Source of the DNA: Antedon mediterranea
Taxonomy: Eukaryota; Echinodermata; Crinoidea; Comatulida; Antedonidae
Length of the DNA: 64,000 nt
Assembly (NCBI RefSeq): GCF_964355755.1
Contig: NC_092672.1
Coordinates: forward strand, 3,410,001 to 3,474,000
Direction of reading: 5' to 3'
How positions within the stretch are numbered: position 1 is the first letter of the stretch; each line of letters begins with the position of its first letter. The notes beneath the pieces are model-generated. The model was not told the origin of the DNA and ran no database searches. It saw only the letters and a program-made list of their open reading frames with translations. The translations under genes were made by a program, and so were the position numbers. This document shows positions 15,017 through 26,422 of the stretch, piece by piece.

Positions 15017-17430
15017 TTTGTACATCGCCCTCTATCTGTTGGGATATCACCCGTCTCGTTTTTGTTGTAGTGAGGCTATCGACACGGTTGACCATGCGTC
15101 AAATTAATTGTTTACTGCGCATATAATGCGTTTTTTCTATGGAAAGGTCGACACCGTGCACGTTACAGTAACAATAAATATTTTAAATTCAAAAGAATCA
15201 AACAAAAAACAAACATTGCAAATAAAAACTTGGTTGTTCCATGCTTTTATTTTCTTACTTTATAGATTATAGCTACAGTATCTATAACAAAGACGACACA
15301 TCTATAGATAAAGATTGAAAATAACAAATATATGTCCACATATAAGCATTTTACAAAGTATTACTGTTACCATAGCTGCAACACACCATGGAAACAGCCA
15401 ATAAGAGTTGTCCTTTTAAATTTACTAGAAAAACACTTTCACAACTGGATATTTAAATAATTACCATGGTAACCAATGTCCACTACAATGACCATTACTG
15501 TAGTAAGAGACTCTACTAAATGTCCAGTTAGCTTTTCTTGTATACATATAGAGTACATTTATTATACACTGATGCTCACCATCCAGTCTTTACTTAAGCA
15601 ACATATAATATATTAAGGAGAGGAAATATATATTTTAATAAATGTTATGATACGTTACCACCACTTACAGTCTCCAAACATAATAGAAATAGTTATTTAT
15701 TATTTAAATAGAAATACCCTGGGGCTTGTGGATAATAACTTTATATTTTAGGGTAAACACCTGTTCCTCCTCAATGACCCACTTGTTAAAGTCCCTGGGT
15801 ACTGATTCATTTATTAGCCTGCCCAAATTTGTATGCAAAAAAGGGTACATGCATGTAAAGGATAATCCTTTCATGATCCTCATGTATAAGCCAATATAGC
15901 CTACAGCCCTAACACCTCACAATTATATAATAATTGTGTAGTTATAGATAAAAACGTTTAGAAAGTTTAGATTTTTAAATTAACAGTTTAAAATTCTACA
16001 TGACGTAACAGTTAAGCAACTTATAAACACATTATTAATAAATTATTGTGATTTCTTTTTTTACAATAAGTAGTTTTGGAATAAGCCAATCTAGCTTTAT
16101 ATAAGAGATAGGAGATAATATGAACACATTATCAGATGAATGATCACAGTTCCCATAATAAATACATGATTCAATACTGAATTTTTTTCAGTTTAATAGA
16201 TCAAAAAATCGCATCTTTCTTATAGTTATATGTTAAAATATTAATATATATAATATCAAATTAGTATTTAGGCATAATGCAGTTTCATTATGTCGTAGTT
16301 CATAACAATATTAAGTATATTCAGTTTTTTTTAGTAATTTTTTAGGGTAACATACTTTTGGAAAACAAGCTAGCCTATAGCTAACTGTAGGCTACTGTTC
16401 TCATCTGTGACACTAATCATAAAACCCTTAAACCATGTATTATTGTGAACTACAACACATTTACAAATTGCCTTTTCCACCTTGTCGTTTAAAATCTATA
16501 CAAGCTGCATTTATCATTGTTCATGTCAAGTAGGCACGATATGGTATATTGTTCATTTTTTGGGGGAGGGGGAAGGGGGAGATAAAATATGACATGATAT
16601 AATACAAATATAGGTTTTACTTTTAAGCTTATAAAATGTAAAGAAAGGCTTAAAGAATAACATTACGTGTGTCTAGTAAAAATTACAAGAATTCTATTAA
16701 GAATAGATTACAGTACATAAGAAAAAGGCTTTAAAAGCATAAGAAGCAACAAACAATTTAACATTAAACTGATCAGTTCATTCTAAATTTCAGAATTACA
16801 TATTTGACAAATCTATCTTTACAAAAGCAACAGAAATACTCGTGCTTAACACATCACATAAACAACAAAATATAGCTTGACAGAGTAACCTTTGACCTGA
16901 CAGAGTAACCGTTGACCTGACAGTGCAGCCCTGCACACAACATAATCAGCATCTACTTAAACAACTCCCAACAACATACATTAACATTTAAATATTGCGT
17001 ATCGAGTTTCCAATTCCACTTTCTCATTTAAAAAATAACTTCAGTCCAACTTCCAATTTTAAAAAAGAGGGGAAAACAAGTCAAAGAAAGAGCACTTTTA
17101 CGGCTAATAAACCATATTAAAAAACCGAATATGATAATCATCTTGGCATTCTTGATGCTACGGATTGTTGGTATGTTGAGTAAATATTTTTCAAGATAGT
17201 ATTTCAGTTTGAAAAAAAAAAAAACATTCTTAATGTCGAACAATGAATAGCATGATCCTGTCGGCTTACTGTGGCGGTATTTCCATATCTTGGCGATTAT
17301 TTATAAATATTATTTTCCCAAATTAGACTTTATACCTTAATTTTGAAGTTATTTATGATGGAAACTTTCAAATCCTGGTTACTACGAATTGAAGACAATT
17401 TCTGATAACATGGAAACAACACTAATAAGA
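15017..17430. other. ZCCHC8-APPBP2 interval (ZCCHC8 promoter, APPBP2 3' UTR)
   Basis: Both neighbours are on the minus strand, so this interval holds the promoter of ZCCHC8 (right of 15016) and the 3' UTR of APPBP2 (left of 17431). It is AT-rich without coding exons. A short GACAGAGTAACC-type repeat of about 20 bp occurs three times near 16878-16925. Confidence 0.6.
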
Positions 17431-20400
17431 TCATTCTAGTTTAAAAAACTTTTTCAAAACTTCTTCTACGCTCTCTTCAGCTCGTGAGTTAGTAATGTAT
17501 TCAAGTATATCATCTGGGTTGCGATTTATCTCTCGTAACGTCATCCAGTTAGAGAGAATTTCTTGAAATTCAAACACTTTATCATAATGGTTGAGAGAGG
17601 AATACAATCGTATGAGACCGCGGTAGTCATATTCTAATCCACTGTAGCCAGGACCAAATAGTTTTTTACCTGTAGAACCAAAATACAAGAATAATATAAC
17701 GATATTGGCTCTAGCAAATGTGTTTTGGTTATAGAAGCAGACACCTGTTCAAATGGGTTGCAGAGGGAGGAGGGTGAGACAGAGGGAAGGGTGAAGCAGA
17801 GGGAGGAGGGTGAGACAGAGGGAAGAGGGACGCAGAGGGAGGGGTGAGATGGAGGGAAAGGCGAAGCGGAGGGAGGAGGGTGAGACAGAGGGAAGGGTGA
17901 AGCAGAGGGAGGAGGGTGAGACAGAAGGAAGAGGGAAGCAGAGGGAGGGGTGAGATGGAGGGAAGGGCGAAGCAGAGGGAGGGGTGAGATGGAGGGAAGG
18001 GCGAAGCGGAGGGAAGAGGGTGAGAGACAGAGGGAAGAGGGAAGCAGAGGGAGGGGTGAGATGGAGGGAAGGGCGAAGCAGAGGGAGGAGGGTGAGATGG
18101 AGGAGGTTGGTTTTTATATGTCAGTATGTATATTGTGAATCTATGTATATAAATTCTGAAATAATTACATATAAATATAAAGTATAACATTGTTAAAATT
18201 ACACAATATAAAGTATAACATTGTTAAAATGACACAATATAAAGTATAACATTGTTAATATTACACAATATAAAGTATAACATTGTTAATATTACACAAT
18301 ATAAAGTATAACATTGTTAATATTACACAATAGAAAGCATAACATTAGGCGTATTCGAAGGCTGTTTTGAGCTGACAATCAAAACATATCTATCTAGTAG
18401 ATGACTGCAAGGTGTTTGTGAGAGACCATTCAAAATTGGTCCTATTATGAGACAAATGTACTGTTAATGAATGCATGGTGTTTGTGAGAGACCATTCAAA
18501 ATTGGTCCTATTATGAGACAAATGTACTGTTAATGAACAAAAAAACAATTTACATACCAATTTCTATAGACCTAAGGTATAAGGACTCAGCTTCTGTATA
18601 CCTCATCATATCATAGTTATACAGTGAGGCTAGATGGCCAACTGAGAGGGCAACTTCATAATCTTCTTCTCCTAATAAGCGTTCCTTTATCTCAATAGCT
18701 TTGATATGCATTAATTCAGCTTCCTAAATACAAAAACATTATATAAATTATTGTACAGTCATGCAACTCAACAACTGACTCCCTCGGGCCGGCTCTTGTC
18801 AGTGGTCGTACTCACCAATCAAGTGAGATATTTCCCCTAAATATTAAGTATTTCACTTAACTCAATAACTATTTAAGTATTTTCCTTATAATGTATTCAC
18901 TTAGCTTAGATAGGAGATTTTTCTTAATTTTAAGTGTAAGTGTTTCCCTTAGCCTAAGTGTAAATGGTGAATACGGCCACTGGTTTTCTGGAAAGTGTAG
19001 AATTTTGAAAGTGTTTTTAATGTTAAAAATTGGGGAATTTTACAAAGGGAGATTAAACAAGTTGCCACCATCATGAACAATGTATACCCCTTCCAAAAAT
19101 ATATATAAGCAATATATTACAAGCCTGGACTCATTAATGATGGAAACGTTGGTAATAATATTATAAAGATGTTGATGATGATAGGTAAGAATGATGCAAA
19201 CTCTTGCCTTATATCGATGCATTGATTGATATAGCCTTCCTAAGTTGCCATAATGTTTGGCTGTTTGCACATTGAATTCTCCAAAAGCTTTTTTTGCTAG
19301 ACTAAGTGATGATAGATGTAGATCTTGGGCTTCTTGTAAAAGTTTAGCCTCACAAACTTTGTCTTGAGAATCAATTGCAATTTCTTCTAATATAAGTGCT
19401 GAAAGACATGAGAATAAAATGATCTATGTTTGAGAGAGTTCACTGGTACCCATTTATATTTATTTATGTGGCCAAGCGGTTAAGACAGTGGAGCCGTAAT
19501 TACGTAGCAATAACATTGGCAAGAGTTAGAGGCTCACTCGTTCCATGGTTTTGGTTGAAGAACAATCTTTTTGGATAAGGATAAACCGTAGATCCAGTGT
19601 ACGCATCGTGCACTTTAAAGAACCTAGTACATCTTTCGAGACGATTAGGGGGTTACCCTGATGTACTAGTACACACACAGCCACTGATCATACAATAACT
19701 GGGCCCTCTGGGAGACCAGTCTGACTGAAGAGGTTACCCAGTATAAATAAATAAATAAATAAGAAATTCAAAAAATACACCTGGGTAAAGAGAGGCTAAA
19801 AAGACGAGGTGCTCAACGAAGAGACAGCATGAGATTGTGGATAAGCAAGTTAACTCATTTTAAAACTAATTTTAAGCTGTACCAACGTATTAGCAAATGG
19901 AAATGCAATGTTAACATACAGTATAACACTATGCAGGGCACATCCCTATTAAGGGGACACTCTCCTGCGAAATAAACAACCCATTAAAGGGACACTTTAT
20001 TGGACACTAATGTGTCCCTTTATTAGGTAGTATATTCTAATAACTAACCTTTGACCCTTTTAGATGATGCTAGTAGTAAATGATCTTCTGGTAATATATG
20101 TGTTATTATCTCTATTGCTCGTTCTGCATGCATTCTGAAGAAAAAAAACGTGAGAGATTTCAAAATAAAACCTCAAAAGCCAAATATTATTTATTATTAT
20201 TAAGAAGATTGAATAATTGATACTGAATATTCGGCTTACTTGGCATCGTCAAATTTTCCTGAACTGTACTGGTGAACATAAGATGCATAGGCTAGATCTT
20301 CATGTGCAACAGCTACATGGATGTTCCTACCGCCAAATACAGACAACCTAATATCAAGGGCTTGCTGAAAACAGACACGAAAAATGTTATTCAATGCTTG

Positions 20401-23400
20401 ATTCAGTAGCAAACTGGCCCACATGTAAGGCTCTGTCTACACTATCAAACTTTATGCGACAAAAAAATGTGATGTGACCATTTTTGGGCATATCACTACC
20501 ATATTTTGGCACATCACACTATGATGTTCTCTAAAAATCCATTTTAGGAAGCACACAATGAAGACATAGAGGGCACTATATAAGCATAGACTTTCTAGTT
20601 TTCTGCATATAAGGTTATTTGATTGAATGCATCAGATTTCAGCGTGTGGAACTGGAGTTTAAAATCAACCGTTTTATTGCTTTTTTTTAGTATAGAAATT
20701 ATTTTGAGGGTTGTGTTCAGTTATATTTATGAAATATCAGCAATTTTTAAATCTCTCGGATTTTGGGAAAAATGTATGTTGAAGATCATGTAGATTTGCA
20801 TAAAGTGTTCGGCCTTCTCACCTGGTAGACAGTAACAGATTGGCATATAGAATCTACATTAAGAAGATAAAACCCATAATCTAAAAGAGCATCCGAGTAC
20901 TTGGGATGACGTACACCAAAATATTCCCTGCAAAATTATAAAAAATATAAATAAGTTATTAGAACAGTAAAATCAGAAAATAAAAGCTAGTAGTAGGTAC
21001 TGAAAAATTATATTTGAAATTTTGAATATGAATAAAAAGTATGGTGATTATTATTATTATTACAGACCTCCCAACTTGAAAAAAATAAAATAATGGGAGG
21101 AACGAAATCATGTCCCAATAATAGAGTGTGCTATATTATTTTTAAAATATGTGAAACTATAGAGGGCGCTATTGAAAATTGGAAAGGAAATTGCAGGAGA
21201 GCGGGAGATGACTCAAAATATCGGGAGACTTACGGGAGATGACTCAAAATATCGGGAGACTCACGGAAGATGACTCAAAATATCGGGAGACTCACGGGAG
21301 ATGACTCAAAATATGGGGAGACTCGCACCCTCATCGGGAGAGTTAGAAGGTCTGTACTCAATTTACTTTATTGATGATACTCTACCTTGCTAGTTGAACA
21401 GCGTGTGTTATAAGTATCTCTGCTTTCTTAAAACGTCTTTTAGCTACACAAGCTTTTGACGATTGTCTTAGTATATCTATAGAGCTCTTAATTGGCATAC
21501 CAGAGTGTAAACTCTCTAACGCTTGTACACAGTGTTTATGAGCCTAGTGAGACAAGAGAAGAAAATTGTCAAAAAATTCAGTCAATGTGTAGCCACAAAC
21601 ATTGCATAAAATATTTAGGTCATAAAATCAGCATAACAATAGTTATTTAGAATATCAGTTTTAAATTGTTAAGATAATTATTTATACAATGTTTTTATTT
21701 ATACAACTTTTAACCTTATTACATGACAACTCCGATATATTAATTGAAGTTGATGAAATAAATGCTAACAAGTTTTGCCTGCTATTTGGAAGTTAAAGAA
21801 GATGTGCCTGTAAACAGAAGCATGTTGGGATATATGAGCAAGTGCGTCTACGGTTTTAGATTAATAATAATAATAATAAGATTTATACAGCGCACATATC
21901 CACTAAAGTGCTCAAGGCGCTCAAATGATTAAGAGTTTTGAATTGTGAAAATGATCTTGTTAGGTGCACTACAAACTATCTGTTATGATCTTCAAATCTC
22001 TTCACTTAGGCGTGGTTCCCACTAGGACGCAACGCAAGTGAATTGACCAATCACAAGCGATGGCTTATTCGCTTGTGATTGCTAACTGTCTATAACTTCG
22101 CTTGTCATTGGTTAAAACGCTTGCGTTGCGTTACGTTCTAGTGGGAACCAAGCTTTAGTGTGATTTTACGTTTTGTATTGTTTGATGCATATATTGAATT
22201 TTTATTCTGCAATTTTTATTCTGCAATTTTTATTCTGCAATTTTTATTCTGCAATAAAGTTATCAATCAATAGTCTTTTACATTACCTCGTCATATTGGC
22301 TCCTAGCATAAAGCAGGGCACACATTTCACCATGGACGGCAGCTAAATTCACAACCGAATTCCTAGCCATTAGCTTGTCTGCTGTACGTAAAGCTCGTCG
22401 ATATGTTTCTTCTGATGACTGGTACTTGCAGTTGGCATTGCGCACGTAAACTAGCCTGAGATTTTAAATCATTTGAGTTGTTACAGACTGTTATACAATA
22501 CTACTGTAAATGTATGATGCCATATTCTAAATAATATGTTTAGATAGATAGATAGAAATCTTTCTTTATTCTGGATATTCATTCAATATTTGTACATTGT
22601 TCTTCCTTGAAGTCCAGTTAACACTTACAAATATAAACAATAAAAATGGAAAATTATGAAAACGTTTTTAAAGACTACAATATCACAAGAAGCAAGAGAA
22701 AAAAACCAGTTAGATCAAATTTTTAAACGATTGCAAACTTAATGAATTTATAGAGCTGCGAATATCCTTTGCAACAAAATCATAAGAAATAAGGCTATGA
22801 AAATATGCGACGACTCAAACCACCCTTTAAATAAACATTATGTTAAAATGAGATCAAAAAGACTAAATGTGCTGAGATCATGCAATAGTAGGGTTATGCG
22901 ATATTTTAATTCTTTTGTTCCGTATTCTATTAGACTGTTAAATGATTTTGCATAATTTTTGAAATTTTTGATGTATTGCAGCTTTCTATTTTTTATATAG
23001 TCAATTGTAGTTTTATGTTCATACTTGTACATTGTTAAATAATAATATATAGTGTTTTTAAATATTGTAATTAATTATTTTTAATATGAAACGTTTTTAT
23101 ATATTTTTGTACTTTATTGTGAAAAGCACTCAAAATATTTTCCTATGTGGATGAAATAAAGTTATCATACTTATATCAAATATCTGGTGAAAGATTATTC
23201 CAGAGTTTATGTAAAGTACTATCAAACCTTATGAGACAAAAAATGTGATGTCCACATATATGGACATGATGAGGTCATATCACTACAATGTTTAAGCATA
23301 TCACTACCATATTTGGGCACATCACACTGTTTTTGTCAAACTAATTTGATAGTCAGGCAGACAGAACTTTAGGTATTTTGCATGTCTTGATAATGTTTTT

Positions 23401-26400
23401 CTATTGCAATTTTCAGTAACTCATATACATTCATTTATATATTTGTCTTTCAATAATTCAACGCCCAGGATCCTGAAAAAGGATTTCCTTGCTTTTGAAA
23501 TTTTTGACAATATCGGTAAAAAACTAAACTACATAATTTTATGAGATGTAACTAACCGGATGCAACACTCAAGAGATTTCCGTAAATATTTGATGTCTTC
23601 TGATTGAGAACAGAGCGCAAGACATGCCTCAGTAGCTTTCTCGGCCTGAGGGTACCATCCAGCCTCGGTTAAAAAACCACCTGTAAAAACCACAATTGTG
23701 ACAATTAATTTCAAAAATAAAATAACAAAATTAATTTATTAAAAAGTAAAAATGATGACATATTGTCATTTACAACTAAAGCTCTTTCTACACTAATCAA
23801 GCTTTATATGGACATGATGATGTCATACCACTGCCATATTTGGGCACATCACTACCATATTTGGGCACATCACTACCATATTTGGGCACATCACTAACTA
23901 GTGTGATAGTGTAGACAGAGCTTAAATCAGCATTATTATAACAACACTCTCTAGACTCTGAATCAACATTTAGATAACAGCAGTTTGGAATCTCTTGAGG
24001 CAAGCAGCTATCTTCAGTCTGTGAATCTGGCAGCTGTTGCTGGAATACAGCGGAAGATGTAGAATCAATGGGTAGTAGACATAAGAGAGTATATCACAGT
24101 TTTTATAATGTCCAGTAGTTTACCATCTTGTTTATCTAACATGTACAGAAGATGTGTACGACATGCTACAGTATACAGTACATGTGATAAATGTATTGCT
24201 ATACAAAACACATAACCGTAAACCTTGAAAAGAAGTCCTGATTTGTAGTTTGCAAAAGTAATCTCGAACAAAGAAGCCCATTCAAGGCTTTATGTCCTAC
24301 ATCTGACACATCACAATGAATAGCTAAGTTTATGTATTCATCTAGAAAAGAAGCCTACAGTACCCAAGAGCCCTAAAAAAGAAGCCCATAGGCTTCTTTT
24401 TTTTATGATATGGTAGCAATTGTCCTACATCTGATACATCACACATGTGATGCATACTTTTACATACGTTTGTGAAAGAGATAGATGTACACGTACCTAA
24501 AGAAAAGCCAAGTTGAATAGCTTTATCAAGTTGAACTCGATGAGAATATCTAATCTGGGCGTAAGCTGAATACGCCTCAGCGAGTACAGTTGCCACTTTG
24601 ACCCCATGGTCCATCAGTGCTTGGAAACAATGATGTAATAAATGCCTACAATATAAAAAAAAACAACATTAAGCTAAAAGATTATCCTGAGATACGATAC
24701 AGTAAAATTCAAGTATTTCCATTTTATTATGGCAACACCCAATGATGATGTCATCACTGACCAATCACAAAATAGTACAATGCCACTTACTATTATGACC
24801 ATTTAATGTAAATACAGATCAAACACAAATTATGTCTATTTGCAAGTTTCAATTGCATTATGACCAACAGCTTAATGTCTCACCTAAAGAATGCAGCAAT
24901 GCGAGTATACAGGTAGATAGGTATTGGACTCACAACTGCTCAAATGACTTATGTTACATTGCATACAATAGACTATTTTCATATTCTACTGATTTGGACA
25001 CATTTGTAGGAATAAATATCAAGTTTATCTGTTATGCACTTGTCAATTGTATGACCCACTATACGACCCCCGGGAGAGGTGCGTCATTTGTCCGATGTGC
25101 GTCATACTTTTGAATACCATGACGTACCCGTGCGTCAAAAAGGTGACTTACCTTTAGGTGACCATGACGCACCCTTTTTGACGCACTGTGACTATGTTGT
25201 TTATGATATGGTGGGTGGTAAAGTGACGGACATTGACACACCTTGTTCATTGATGTGACGTACCATCTAGGTTTTTTGACGCACCCCTGCGTCAGTAATT
25301 ATTTGTAAATGACGCACCCATGACGCACCTCTCCCGGGGGTCGTATAGTGGGTCATACAATTGACAAGTGCATTAGAAATACAAATTATTGAATTGAATT
25401 GAAAAGCATACTGTACAGACTATTACCTTTTATCACTAACTGTTAGAACCTTTGCAAATATATCCAATTCACAAAATTCCAATCCAAGCTGACATAGTCG
25501 ACCTTGTGTATAAAGCTGCAACATATTATTCAATTTATTTAATGAACAAATAAACTAAATATGTAATTGTTAATTTGTTATAAATAGAAAAATATGCAGT
25601 CAGTGAAAAAAAAAGCATTTTGATAATATTTTATTAAAATTTAATGTCGCTACACATAACCAACTGTATTGTAAAAGTGGCGAAGTTGTAATCAATGCAA
25701 TTTTCATAAAATTTAATTTATATTAATTATTATAATATTTACTTTTATTCAATGGAAAGGTGTGGTACCTAGATGTGTGTAGCAAGAGAAAATGGTACTG
25801 GACTGCAGAATTCACATTGTATATACAGAGCATGCATTAGTAGGCCTAGTAATAGTTCTAGAAGGAATATAGAATAGGCTATCATATGTACAGTATCTTG
25901 CATAGTGTAGTAAACGGCTAGGCCTAGTAATTATTTTTAATTAGTCTTTGCATTATTATTGACTGAAATGTATTGTATGTAGGCCTAGGCTAGGCCTAAA
26001 TATAACTAATTTTAATATCTAAATTTTAATAAATGTCTATCTTATGCAACAAATATTAATTGTTCATTAAATCCGCATAGAGTTGTAAGCCTAGGCAGAA
26101 GGCTAGCCCATCTTAGAGTAGCTAGCATTTTACATTTATTCAATAGTCAGCAAAAAAGTCGGTCGACCTGCCTGCTGAGCTTTCATCATAGTTCATAGGC
26201 CTACATACACGTCGCACACACAGTAGGCCTACGCCTCGGTCATTTAAGTAATTTTTGCAATGCATATGCTACCTTATAATAAACATCAAATTGTATATTT
26301 TCTGTCAGACATCTGAGTTCTTTTCTATGTTTTGAATAACTGGCTACTACAGCTGTAATTGCTGAATTATAAAGCGTTTCTGGGACCCACTCCAACACAC

Positions 26401-26422
26401 TAGCTGCACAAGGCTGGGCCAT
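17431..26422 (-). CDS. APPBP2: amyloid protein-binding protein 2, complete
   Basis: APPBP2 is a TPR protein related to kinesin light chain. It was first found binding the APP tail and microtubules and is known as a substrate receptor of CUL2 ubiquitin ligases for C-terminal degrons. Twelve minus-strand exons: 26273-26422, 25427-25515, 24497-24645, 23557-23680, 22287-22455, 21386-21543, 20822-20927, 20240-20364, 20049-20134, 19208-19398, 18558-18723 and 17431-17669. The total is 1752 bases, 583 residues plus stop; human has 585. The start MAQPCAASVLEWVPETLYN matches the family N-terminus. Highly conserved blocks include ENIQFDVYYK, LMDHGVKVATVLAE, DSICQSVTVYQ, AHEDLAYASYVHQYSSGKF, QTAKHYGNLGRLYQSM and GYSGLEYDYRGLI, spanning TPR helices. 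Intron 10 has a GC donor (AAG|GCAAGA), needed to keep the conserved K-EAE junction. All other introns are GT-AG. Introns are rich in MITEs and SINEs. Confidence 0.97.
17760..18107. repeat. GA-rich purine tract of about 350 bp
   Basis: The plus strand is nearly pure purine, built from units like GCAGAGGGAGGAGGGTGAGA with many GGG runs. The transcribed APPBP2 RNA carries the pyrimidine complement. It lies in the last APPBP2 intron, about 90 bases upstream of the final acceptor. Open frames in it are compositional. Confidence 0.95.
18180..18350. repeat. 31-bp tandem repeat, about five copies
   Basis: The unit AGTATAACATTGTTAA plus TTACACAATATAA recurs with a period of 31 bp from 18181. It lies in the last APPBP2 intron next to the purine tract. 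Confidence 0.9.
18405..18536. repeat. 66-bp direct duplication
   Basis: The segment starting TGCAAGGTGTTTGTGAGAGA is repeated after 66 bases with one visible change. It ends close to the donor of APPBP2 exon 11. Confidence 0.85.
19463..19765 (+). mobile_element. tRNA-derived SINE
   Basis: The head GTGGCCAAGCGGTTAAGAC fits a Leu/Ser-type A box. It is followed by a tRNA-unrelated body (CATCGTGCACTTTAAAGAAC, GGGCCCTCTGGGAGACCAGT) and an AAAT-repeat tail. The structure is that of a SINE. It lies in APPBP2 intron 9, opposite to the gene. Fragments at 9460-9570 and 10985-11255 look related. Confidence 0.75.
20427..20522. mobile_element. MITE family M1, copy 4 (right end missing)
   Basis: The left end GGCTCTGTCTACACTATCAA is intact and the body motif AAAAAATGTGATGTG is present. 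The sequence stops at CACATCACACTA without the right inverted repeat. It lies in an APPBP2 intron. Confidence 0.75.
21062..21356. mobile_element. inverted-repeat element with internal 31-bp tandem array
   Basis: Short terminal inverted repeats ACAGACCTCCCAACTT and AGTTAGAAGGTCTGT enclose four tandem units of 31 bp (GGGAGATGACTCAAAATATC type, 21202-21326). The motif ATAGAGGGCGCTAT is also inside. It lies in an APPBP2 intron. Confidence 0.75.
22007..22155. mobile_element. MITE family M2, copy 1
   Basis: The ends GCGTGGTTCCCACTAG and CTAGTGGGAACCAAGCT enclose paired internal blocks (AAGCGATGGCTTATTCGCTT). Related copies lie at 40536-40687, 50483-50580 (partial), 51603-51776, 51775-51962 and about 60940-61020 (partial). 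Confidence 0.85.
22156..22272 (+). repeat. 14-bp tandem repeat and LINE-like tail
   Basis: TTTTTATTCTGCAA is repeated four times (22197-22252) and followed by AATAAAGTTATCAATCAATA, a LINE-type 3' end. It is in the plus orientation inside an APPBP2 intron. Confidence 0.6.
22755..23180 (+). mobile_element. 3' end of a non-LTR retrotransposon (coding remnant)
   Basis: The plus strand reads SCNSRVMRYFNSFVPYSIRL followed by LNDFA and TAA at 22951. This resembles the extreme C-terminus of many non-LTR reverse transcriptases (N-S-F-x-P-x-S-x-R-L-x-N). The frame opens only from about 22760, so the copy is 5'-truncated. The 3' UTR ends near AATAAAGTTATCATACTTAT. It lies in the APPBP2 intron between 22455 and 23557. 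The family assignment is inference. Confidence 0.65.
23214..23371. mobile_element. MITE family M1, copy 5 (diverged ends)
   Basis: The body motifs AAAAAATGTGATGTCC and CACTACCATATTTGGGC, and the right end GATAGTCAGGCAGACAGAAC, identify an older member. It lies in an APPBP2 intron just after the LINE remnant. Confidence 0.75.
23778..23923. mobile_element. MITE family M1, copy 6
   Basis: The ends AAAGCTCTTTCTACACTA and TAGTGTAGACAGAGCTTA are present. The motif CACTACCATATTTGGGCA is repeated about three times inside. It lies in APPBP2 intron 3. Confidence 0.85.
25035..25372. mobile_element. 338-bp foldback element, copy 2
   Basis: Same length and almost the same sequence as the copy at 14046-14383, with the same orientation, TIRs and internal TGACGCACC motifs. 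It lies in APPBP2 intron 2. Confidence 0.9.

Noticed and set aside
17729-18190. Open frames of 62-153 codons, Pro/Ser/Leu- or Arg/Glu-rich
   Set aside because: Products of the purine tract composition in an APPBP2 intron.
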